From contig CALFOA010000058.1 of the NCBI GenBank assembly GCA_937919795.1, positions 1 through 6,639 on the forward strand: a stretch of 6,639 nt of DNA, read 5' to 3'. Shown here in pieces: positions 1 through 5,114 of this stretch. A program made the position numbers and the translations under genes. Source of the DNA: an uncultured Neisseria sp. (GTDB lineage: Bacteria > Pseudomonadota > Gammaproteobacteria > Burkholderiales > Neisseriaceae). Under the pieces are notes generated by a model. The model was given only the letters and a program-made list of their open reading frames with translations. It was not told where the DNA came from and ran no database searches. The first letter of the stretch is position 1; each line of letters begins with the position of its first letter.

Positions 1-17
1 TGCATTGAATGTTTAAG

Positions 18-52
18 TTGGCCGTGCCGGCCAATGCGGGCGAGCCGCCCGC
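18..52 (-). terminator. Tandem GC-rich hairpins after the fhuC-like gene
   Basis: Two perfect 7-bp stems with 3-nt loops stand almost back to back just downstream of the ATPase stop codon. The first, in the direction of transcription, pairs 46-52 with 36-42 (GCGGGCG/CGCCCGC). The second pairs 28-34 with 18-24 (CGGCCAA/TTGGCCG). Only base 35 separates them. No clear U-run follows either stem (the minus-strand sequence continues CTTAAACATT), so this may be a weak intrinsic terminator or an RNA 3'-end stabiliser. The stems are seen directly; the terminator role is inferred. Confidence 0.4.
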
Positions 53-68
53 GCTCCCAGGGGTTTGC

Positions 69-833
69 TTAAGGCAAGGCAATCGGTTGCCCGGTTTTCG
101 GGTGGGCGATGATGTCCATATTCACCGTGTAAATCGAATGCAGTGCTTCGGTGTTCATGATCTCGTCTGGCGTGCCCTGCAACAGCAGGCGGCCTTGCTT
201 GAGGGCGATTAGCTGATCGCAATAGCGGGCGGCAAGGTTGATGTCGTGTATCACGATGACAATGCCCAGTTGCAGATGGCCGGAGAGGTGGCGGATCAGT
301 TCCATCACTTCGATTTGGTGGGCAATGTCGAGCGCGGCTAAGGGTTCGTCCAGCAGCAGGAAACGGCTTTGCTGCGCTAGGCACATCGCCAGCCAGATGC
401 GCGAGCGTTCGCCGCCGGATAGGGTATCGACCATACGGTCGGCAAAGGTTTCGGTGTGGGTGAGGGCGAAGGCTTGCGCAATGGCCGCTTCGTCTTGTTC
501 GCGTTTGCCGCCGAGTAAGCCGTTCCAGGCATAGCGCCCCATGGCGACCAATTCGCGGGCGGTGAGTGAGGTGGCGGCGGGCAGGTGTTGCGGCAGGTAG
601 GCGACTTGGCGGGCGTATTCGCGGCTGCTGTAATCAAAAATCGGTTTATCGTCTAACAGGATATGGCCGCCGGCCAAGGGATATTGGCGGGTAAGCAGCT
701 TGAGCAGGGTGGATTTGCCCGAACCGTTGTGGCCGATCAGGCCGTATACCTGATGCGGCTGGAAGTTTAAATCCAAGGGGTGCAGCAGGGTGCGGCCTTG
801 CAGGGCAAAGGAGGCTTGTTGGAGTTGGAACAT
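69..833 (-). CDS. fhuC: FhuC-like ABC transporter ATPase for ferric siderophore import
   Basis: This 254-residue protein is the cytoplasmic ATP-hydrolysing subunit of a siderophore importer. It would couple ATP hydrolysis to passage of a ferric siderophore across the inner membrane through a FhuB-type permease. All ABC ATPase motifs are intact: Walker A GHNGSGKST at 34-42, Q-loop Gln82 in YLPQ, signature LSGGE at 138-142, Walker B FLLLDE at 158-163, D-loop AALD at 166-169 and switch His196 in IHDIN. The stretches YLPQHLPAA, LDIAHQ, HDINLAARYCD and QGTPDEIM match what I recall of E. coli FhuC (265 residues) better than BtuD or FepC, so a hydroxamate substrate is likely. The start at 833 gives a normal family N-terminus, with only a weak purine stretch (AAGAAA) as ribosome site. 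It lies 91 bp downstream of the receptor gene with a hairpin between them. No FhuB or FhuD is visible; they must be encoded elsewhere or beyond the left edge. FecE- or FepC-like specificity cannot be excluded. Confidence 0.9.
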   Translation of the reverse strand: MFQLQQASFALQGRTLLHPLDLNFQPHQVYGLIGHNGSGKSTLLKLLTRQYPLAGGHILLDDKPIFDYSSREYARQVAYLPQHLPAATSLTARELVAMGRYAWNGLLGGKREQDEAAIAQAFALTHTETFADRMVDTLSGGERSRIWLAMCLAQQSRFLLLDEPLAALDIAHQIEVMELIRHLSGHLQLGIVIVIHDINLAARYCDQLIALKQGRLLLQGTPDEIMNTEALHSIYTVNMDIIAHPKTGQPIALP

Positions 834-859
834 GGGTTTCTTAAATCAAAATAGGAAAA

Positions 860-899
860 GCAACGGTATGCCTGTCTGAAAAAAACAGGCATCCGTTGC
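860..899 (-). terminator. DUS-containing hairpin between receptor and fhuC-like gene
   Basis: A long inverted repeat pairs 860-866 with 893-899 (7 bp) and 868-875 with 885-892 (8 bp), with base 867 as a single bulge and a 9-nt loop at 876-884. On the minus strand the stem is followed by CTTTTCCTATTTTG, a moderately U-rich tail. It begins 26 bp after the receptor stop codon, so it probably ends or attenuates the receptor transcript before the ATPase gene. One arm is part of a full DUS; the other carries only the first seven bases of its complement. The stem is seen; the strength of termination is inferred. Confidence 0.65.
869..880 (+). repeat. DNA uptake sequence (TG-wadDUS type)
   Basis: Perfect TGCCTGTCTGAA. 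DUS are bound by the minor pilin ComP during natural transformation in Neisseriaceae. This copy forms one arm and part of the loop of the hairpin at 860-899. The 20-bp extended version (865-884, from GGTA through the A-run) also occurs on the minus strand upstream of the receptor gene. Confidence 0.9.
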
Positions 900-924
900 G
901 TGGTGAAGACGCGCTTCAACGTGC

Positions 925-3036
925 TTAAAAACGGTAGCTCAGTTTGCCGGTGATGCTGCGTTCGGCACCGTAGTAGCAGTTGTAGTCACAGCCGCTGAGG
1001 TATCGGCGGTTGGTGAGGTTGTCAACATTAACCTGTGCTTCCCAATCGCGGGCAAAGCGGTATTTGGCAAAAGCATCAAACACGGTAGACGAAGGCACTT
1101 GACGGCCGGCATAGAGCGAACCGGCTTGGGTGTAGCTGTTGCCGGTGTAGCGGATGCCGGCGCCGATGTCCAAGCCGTTGAGCGCGCCTTTGTTGAACTG
1201 ATAAACGCCGCGCAGGCTGGCGCTGTGTTTCGGGATCAAGTGATTGCGCACGGTGTTGCCGTCTGCATCGGTGATGCTGCTCAGATAAGTGTAGGCAAAC
1301 ACGCCTTTCAGGTTGTCGGTGATTTGCGCATCAGCTTGAATTTCTACGCCTTTGCGTTTAATCGGGCTTTCGCTGCTCACGGTAGCGCCGATGTTGTTGC
1401 TGATCAGCGCACCTTTATCGCGCGCCTTGAACACCGCCAGCGAGAAGCTGCCGTCTACCCAGCTGGGCAGGTATTTGACACCGGCTTCGTATTGTTCGGT
1501 GGTTTTCGGGCTGTACAGGGTTTGGTTGCCGCTCAGGCCGGTGGGCAGGCTGAACGATTCGCTGTAGGCGATATAGGGGTTGATGCCGTGTGGCGCGAAA
1601 TACATCAGCGAGCCGGAATACGAGGTGTGGTTGGCTTTGACCGCCTGATTGTTGTTGACCACTTCTTCGCTGCGGGCGCGGTCATGGCGGATGCCGGCGG
1701 TAATGCCGATGGTATCGTACAGCTTGGTGCTGTTTTGCAGATAAAAGCCGAGCTGGCGTGCTTTGATGCCGGTATTCGGTGCATCAACAGTAAACGGCTG
1801 GCCGTAAGAAGCGGAAGGGGTGTGAACATTTACCGGTGCGCCGCTGCCAAACAGGGTATAGAGCGCATCGATTTTCTGATGGCGGTAATCGATGCCACCC
1901 AGCAGGGTGTTGTCGATATTGTCGTTTTGGAAACGCCACGTTAAGCGGTTATCAAAGCTGTGGCTTTTGGCCGTGCCATCGTTAAATACTACGCCGCGAT
2001 CTACCGAATAATTGTTGGCGGCGGATAAAGGCTGAGGTACCCAATTGTTGTCGTAAGCAGAAGGGTAGGCATAAGCGCCGAGGTGGCGGTTTTGTACGTG
2101 TTGATAACGGTAGTTTTGGTTGAAGCGCAGGCCGTTGCCGAAATCGTGGCTGAATTCATAGCCTATCGATTTGGCCAGATTTTTTTCGTGGTCTTGGGTG
2201 GGGTCGCCCAGATTGCTGTTGCGGTCGATATAGCCCAAATCGGTGGGCACCAGCGAACCGCTTTGCGGCATAAAGTTGGAGCTGGGTACTCCTACGTCTT
2301 TTTGGATGCTGCTGAGCAGGGTCAGGTTGGTGCGTTCGCTAAAATCGAAGGCTAGCGAAGGGGCAAAATAATAGCTTTCGTTGCGGGTGCCGTTCCAGTC
2401 GCCGTCGGCGTGTTTGTAGCTGCCGACCAAGCGGTAGCGCAGGCTTTGATCGGCGTTGAGTGCGCCGGTGTAGTCGGCGGCAATACCGCGCTGGCCTTTA
2501 TTACCGACATGGGCTTCCGCTATCCCTTGGCCGACTTGCTCTTTATGCGGGCGTTTGCTCACATAATTGATCAAACCGCCGGCATTGGCCGCGCCGTAAG
2601 TGAGTGCATCGCTGCCTTTGGTTACTTCCACCGCTTCCACGCCGAAGGTATCCACGTGCGGAGTGAAAAAACCGTATTCAGCGGCAGGCAGGCCGTCGAA
2701 CGATTGGCTGGCTGAAGTGCCGCGGATGGTAAACCAGTTGGTGTTGTTATCCGATCCATAAGCTTGGTTGGTAAAACCGGCTTGATAGCGGCCGACTTCA
2801 TCCATTTTGCGGATGCCTTGTTCGGCGATTTCATCGGCCTTAATGCTCACCGCTGATTTTGCCTGGCGAAACGGTACCACCGATAATTTATTGATGGAGC
2901 CGGAAACTTCAATGGTTTCCAATTCGGTAGTCGGCACTTCTGCGTTGTCTGTTTGGTTGTCGGCAAAAGCGGGAGTATAGGCGGTCAATACTGCCAGTGC
3001 GGCCAGTTTGTAGCTGAATCGATGAGGAAGTGGCAT
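925..3036 (-). CDS. TonB-dependent siderophore receptor, FhuA-like
   Basis: This 703-residue outer-membrane protein should bind a ferric siderophore and admit it to the periplasm using TonB energy. A signal peptide covers residues 1-25, with a likely cut after PAFA. A TonB-box-like segment, LETIEVSG, follows at 39-46. The plug domain spans about 50-165 and includes the conserved EVTKGSDALTYG and GGLINYVSKRP stretches. The rest is a 22-strand-type beta-barrel ending in the outer-membrane sorting signature LSYRF with terminal Phe. Near the end, Cys683 and Cys687 followed by YYGAER resemble the C-terminal disulfide region I recall from E. coli FhuA (CFWGAER), which favours a hydroxamate-type ligand, though FhuE/FoxA-like or xenosiderophore specificity is possible. 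The start at 3036 is supported by the signal peptide and by an AGAGA ribosome site 5 nt upstream (3042-3046). A Fur box overlaps its promoter, implying induction by iron starvation. A YojI-type exporter lies upstream and a FhuC-like ATPase downstream. No frameshift or internal stop is seen. Confidence 0.93.
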   Translation of the reverse strand: MPLPHRFSYKLAALAVLTAYTPAFADNQTDNAEVPTTELETIEVSGSINKLSVVPFRQAKSAVSIKADEIAEQGIRKMDEVGRYQAGFTNQAYGSDNNTNWFTIRGTSASQSFDGLPAAEYGFFTPHVDTFGVEAVEVTKGSDALTYGAANAGGLINYVSKRPHKEQVGQGIAEAHVGNKGQRGIAADYTGALNADQSLRYRLVGSYKHADGDWNGTRNESYYFAPSLAFDFSERTNLTLLSSIQKDVGVPSSNFMPQSGSLVPTDLGYIDRNSNLGDPTQDHEKNLAKSIGYEFSHDFGNGLRFNQNYRYQHVQNRHLGAYAYPSAYDNNWVPQPLSAANNYSVDRGVVFNDGTAKSHSFDNRLTWRFQNDNIDNTLLGGIDYRHQKIDALYTLFGSGAPVNVHTPSASYGQPFTVDAPNTGIKARQLGFYLQNSTKLYDTIGITAGIRHDRARSEEVVNNNQAVKANHTSYSGSLMYFAPHGINPYIAYSESFSLPTGLSGNQTLYSPKTTEQYEAGVKYLPSWVDGSFSLAVFKARDKGALISNNIGATVSSESPIKRKGVEIQADAQITDNLKGVFAYTYLSSITDADGNTVRNHLIPKHSASLRGVYQFNKGALNGLDIGAGIRYTGNSYTQAGSLYAGRQVPSSTVFDAFAKYRFARDWEAQVNVDNLTNRRYLSGCDYNCYYGAERSITGKLSYRF

Positions 3037-3048
3037 ATGGATCTCTGT

Positions 3049-3079
3049 ATTAAATAATAGTTATGAAAATCGTTATCAA
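3049..3079 (-). promoter_or_regulatory. Probable promoter of the siderophore receptor
   Basis: On the minus strand a -35-like TTGATA (3079-3074) is followed by two candidate -10 elements in an AT-rich run: TATTTA (3056-3051, spacer 17) and TTTAAT (3054-3049, spacer 19). Transcription would begin within about 10 nt of the ribosome site, leaving a very short leader. The Fur box at 3056-3077 overlaps the -35 and the spacer, the usual arrangement for iron repression. The elements are read by eye and not experimentally placed. Confidence 0.5.
3056..3077 (-). promoter_or_regulatory. Fur box upstream of the siderophore receptor
   Basis: The plus-strand 19-mer at 3059-3077, AGTTATGAAAATCGTTATC, matches the classical Fur consensus GATAATGATAATCATTATC at 14 of 19 positions, with the right half strongest. 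Read on the minus strand, the 22 bp starting at 3077 are identical at 18 positions to the 22 bp starting at 4949, upstream of the exporter gene. Its overlap with the promoter supports repression by Fe-loaded Fur. Confidence 0.7.
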
Positions 3080-3103
3080 ATCGGCAGGATTTTAGAATGT
3101 TTT

Positions 3104-3115
3104 TTCAGACAGGCA
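3104..3115 (-). repeat. DNA uptake sequence in the receptor upstream region
   Basis: Perfect TGCCTGTCTGAA on the minus strand, flanked by GGTA and an A-run. It is a single copy with no complementary arm nearby, so it does not form a terminator. It lies just upstream of the receptor promoter and Fur box. Confidence 0.9.
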
Positions 3116-3208
3116 TACCCTTGAGAAAGGTTAATTAATGTAAACGATGGCGATATCCAATGCTGTCGCTTAAATTGTATAGGAGTGATGAACTGAATGA
3201 ATCATAGC

Positions 3209-3237
3209 TATCGTCATCAAGCGCGAGCATGACGATA
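3209..3237 (-). terminator. Hairpin downstream of the YojI-type exporter gene
   Basis: A perfect 9-bp inverted repeat (TATCGTCAT at 3209-3217, ATGACGATA at 3229-3237) with an 11-nt loop begins 15 nt after the exporter stop codon. No U-run follows on the minus strand (GCTATGATTC), so it is either a weak or factor-assisted terminator, an RNA-stabilising element, or a protein-binding dyad. The rest of the 216-bp gap at 3037-3252 holds the receptor promoter, Fur box and one DUS, and no credible gene. Confidence 0.4.
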
Positions 3238-3252
3238 CGGTGGTTAATCCGG

Positions 3253-4866
3253 TTATTGGGCTATATTTTTTTCAGACAGGCATCCTTGCTGCATCGCCAA
3301 TAAATGATCGGCATGTTGGAAATACTTATCGTCGTGGCTGATGGCAAATACGGTATGGCCTTGTTGTTTCAACAGCGGCAGCAGTTCTTGATAAAACAGC
3401 GCGCGGAATTCCGGGTCTTGGTCGGCCGCCCATTCATCCAACAGCAGAATGCTGCGCTGTTCAGCGGCGGCCAGCAACAGAGCCAGCCGCTTTTTCTGGC
3501 CTTGCGACAGGCGTTTATTAAGCAGTTTTCCTTGCTCAATTTTGGCTTTGTCGGCCAGTTGCAGGTGCGAGAGCCAATCGGCTATCCATTGCTCGGCAAC
3601 CTCTCCGCCGAAGCCGTCCATCAGTTGATCGAACAGGTGAAAATCGGTGAACACGCTGGCGAACAGTTGGCGGTAGGCATGGCGGTTGTGTTCGCCGATT
3701 TCGATGTCATCCACCCAGATTTTGCCGCTGCTGGGCGTGTACAGGCCGGCTAACAGCATGCACAGCGTGGATTTGCCCGAGCCGTTGGCGCCGATCAGAA
3801 AAATGGTTTCGCCGCGGCTGATGGTGAGTGAAGTCGGTTGCAAAGCAAACACTTGGCCGGCTTGGCTCGGATAGTGATAGCTTACGTTGTCCAAGCGGAT
3901 TTGTTGCCAGTTTTGCGGCAGGGTTTGCGCATCATGAAAACCGTTTTGAGCATCGCTTAATTCGAGTTGTTGCAAAGCTTGCATAGCGATACGGCTTTGC
4001 AATACGGTGGGCAATGCGCCGATGGCAGCGGTAAGCGGGCCGCGCATCAATAATACGGCCATGGCAATGACCGCCGCTTCGTTAAGGCTGGCCCAGCCGC
4101 GATAGGCAGCCAGATAGAAAATGATGCCGACAGCGGCCAACATCACGCTGTTGCCCCAGTTGACGGCGAACACATGGTAAACATCGGCGCGGATATGGTG
4201 ATCGCGTTTGAGCGCGGCTTCGCTGCTGAACTCTTCATGGAAGAAACGCTCGGCGCGGTAGCGGTTGAGACTGAGTTCTTTATGGCCGTTCAAGCCGGTT
4301 TGGTAGTGGCTGTAGAGATTGTCTTCCGATTGGCGCATCAGGTGGAAATGGCGGTAATGACCGCGTACCAATACATGGCTGAAAGCGATCATCAGCAGCA
4401 TCAAAGCGGCCACTACGGCAAACAGTTTGGGCGACAGCCACAAGATATACAGGCTGCAACAGGCGACAAACAGCACGCCTTGCAATAATTCCGGCAAGCG
4501 GGTGAAGGAGATGGAAAGGGTACGGATATCGTTAGACAAACTCGCCAGAATCTTGGCGTGGCCGGTTTGCTGAATCTGCATCCAAGGGGTATCCAGTATT
4601 TGTTTCAGCAACCGGGTTTGCATTTGATACACCAAGCGGTGGCCGAGGGTAGAGAGCAGAACTTGGCCGAGCGTGCTGCTAACCAGATAAAGCAGCAACA
4701 GGCCGATAAAAAACAGCAACACCCCGTCGCCGCCTTCGGCTTGCAGCAGGCGTTGATTGATGTAAGCCAATAATAGAATGCTGAGCAGCCCGGATAGCAG
4801 GGTGAGCAGCAGCATGGTGATAAAGAGTGTGCGGTGCTGGCGCAGGAGTTGAGTGAGAAGCGGCAT
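3253..4866 (-). CDS. yojI: YojI-type ABC exporter (fused membrane and ATPase domains)
   Basis: This 537-residue half-transporter should work as a homodimer in the inner membrane and export a peptide or siderophore-like molecule. Hydrophobic segments at roughly 13-36, 48-72, 128-146, 148-168, 236-256 and 262-285 form the six-helix membrane domain. The ATPase domain begins near 320, with Walker A GANGSGKST at 359-367, signature LSQGQKKR at 453-460, Walker B SILLLDE at 472-478 and switch His511 in ISHDD. WAADQDPEFR after Walker B and VFTDFHLFDQ at 405-414, where the usual Q-loop Gln is absent, are features of the YojI/cyclic-peptide exporter family (SyrD and PvdE are relatives). From memory, co-linearity with E. 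coli YojI (547 residues, microcin J25 exporter) runs end to end. The start at 4866 fits that alignment, although no good ribosome site is visible. A Fur box lies upstream, so iron control is likely. The last codons contain a DUS. The substrate is unknown. Confidence 0.9.
   Translation of the reverse strand: MPLLTQLLRQHRTLFITMLLLTLLSGLLSILLLAYINQRLLQAEGGDGVLLFFIGLLLLYLVSSTLGQVLLSTLGHRLVYQMQTRLLKQILDTPWMQIQQTGHAKILASLSNDIRTLSISFTRLPELLQGVLFVACCSLYILWLSPKLFAVVAALMLLMIAFSHVLVRGHYRHFHLMRQSEDNLYSHYQTGLNGHKELSLNRYRAERFFHEEFSSEAALKRDHHIRADVYHVFAVNWGNSVMLAAVGIIFYLAAYRGWASLNEAAVIAMAVLLMRGPLTAAIGALPTVLQSRIAMQALQQLELSDAQNGFHDAQTLPQNWQQIRLDNVSYHYPSQAGQVFALQPTSLTISRGETIFLIGANGSGKSTLCMLLAGLYTPSSGKIWVDDIEIGEHNRHAYRQLFASVFTDFHLFDQLMDGFGGEVAEQWIADWLSHLQLADKAKIEQGKLLNKRLSQGQKKRLALLLAAAEQRSILLLDEWAADQDPEFRALFYQELLPLLKQQGHTVFAISHDDKYFQHADHLLAMQQGCLSEKNIAQ
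3271..3282 (-). repeat. DNA uptake sequence inside the exporter's 3' coding end
   Basis: Perfect TGCCTGTCTGAA on the minus strand, in frame within the exporter gene, where it encodes Cys-Leu-Ser-Glu at residues 529-532. It sits five codons before the stop codon. No complementary arm is nearby, so it is not part of a paired-DUS terminator. Confidence 0.9.
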
Positions 4867-4900
4867 AAGATTTTTTGTTGATTAAAAACAAGCAGCGCGA

Positions 4901-4929
4901 ACAATGCCGTTTATTGAGGTAAATGTCAA
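4901..4929 (-). promoter_or_regulatory. Possible promoter of the YojI-type exporter
   Basis: On the minus strand a perfect -35 TTGACA (4929-4924) lies 17 nt upstream of a poor -10 candidate, CATTGT (4906-4901). An alternative -10, TATTCT (4956-4951), lies inside the upstream flank of the Fur box but lacks a good -35. Either choice leaves the Fur box overlapping or abutting the promoter. The -35 is convincing; the -10 is not. Confidence 0.35.
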
Positions 4930-4949
4930 TAATTTTGAGAATTGTTATC
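4928..4949 (-). promoter_or_regulatory. Fur box upstream of the YojI-type exporter
   Basis: The plus-strand 19-mer at 4931-4949, AATTTTGAGAATTGTTATC, matches the Fur consensus at 13 of 19 positions. The minus-strand 22 bp starting at 4949 match the operator of the receptor gene at 18 of 22 positions, both starting GATAAC. It lies about 62-83 bp before the exporter start codon. The two operators together suggest that exporter and receptor are co-regulated by iron. Confidence 0.62.
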
Positions 4950-5049
4950 AAGAATATGCGATGGATAAATTTCAGGATAAAGTTGTGATGAATCTGATTG
5001 AGCCAGTATTTAAACGCTTTTCTTTATAAAATATTTTCGGCATAAAGAA

Positions 5050-5061
5050 TGCCTGTCTGAA
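5050..5061 (+). repeat. DNA uptake sequence, plus-strand arm of the paired terminator
   Basis: Perfect TGCCTGTCTGAA. It forms the left arm of the stem at 5048-5083, opposite an identical copy in inverted orientation. Confidence 0.93.
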
Positions 5062-5069
5062 AACTTTCT

Positions 5070-5081
5070 TTCAGACAGGCA
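5070..5081 (-). repeat. DNA uptake sequence, minus-strand arm of the paired terminator
   Basis: Perfect TGCCTGTCTGAA read on the minus strand, the inverted partner of the copy at 5050-5061, eight bases away. Confidence 0.93.
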
Positions 5082-5114
5082 TTTGTTTCACCGATTAAGT
5101 TAAAACCAAATCAA

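Larger units (their letters stand above)
5048..5083 (-). terminator. Inverted-DUS terminator after the RNA helicase gene
   Basis: A perfect 15-bp stem pairs 5048-5062 with 5069-5083 around a 6-nt loop, and each arm contains a full DUS. It starts 31 nt after the helicase stop codon. Paired DUS acting as intrinsic terminators are well known in Neisseria. On the minus strand the stem is followed by CTTTATGCC, only partly U-rich. It insulates the helicase transcript from the iron genes downstream. Bases 4950-5047 show nothing else I can support beyond an AT-rich stretch. Confidence 0.8.

Noticed and set aside
1099..1944. 281-codon open frame on the plus strand inside the receptor gene
   Set aside because: It is antisense to a clear TonB-dependent receptor. 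Its translation is low-complexity Ala/Val/Gly-rich with no domain, as expected from the reverse of a GC-rich gene.
3188..3196. AGGAG followed by ATG on the plus strand, a possible tiny gene
   Set aside because: The frame reads ATG AAC TGA and stops after two codons.
5020..5034. TATAAA-like element on the plus strand
   Set aside because: No plus-strand gene follows and no matching -35 is evident; it is probably just AT-rich spacer.
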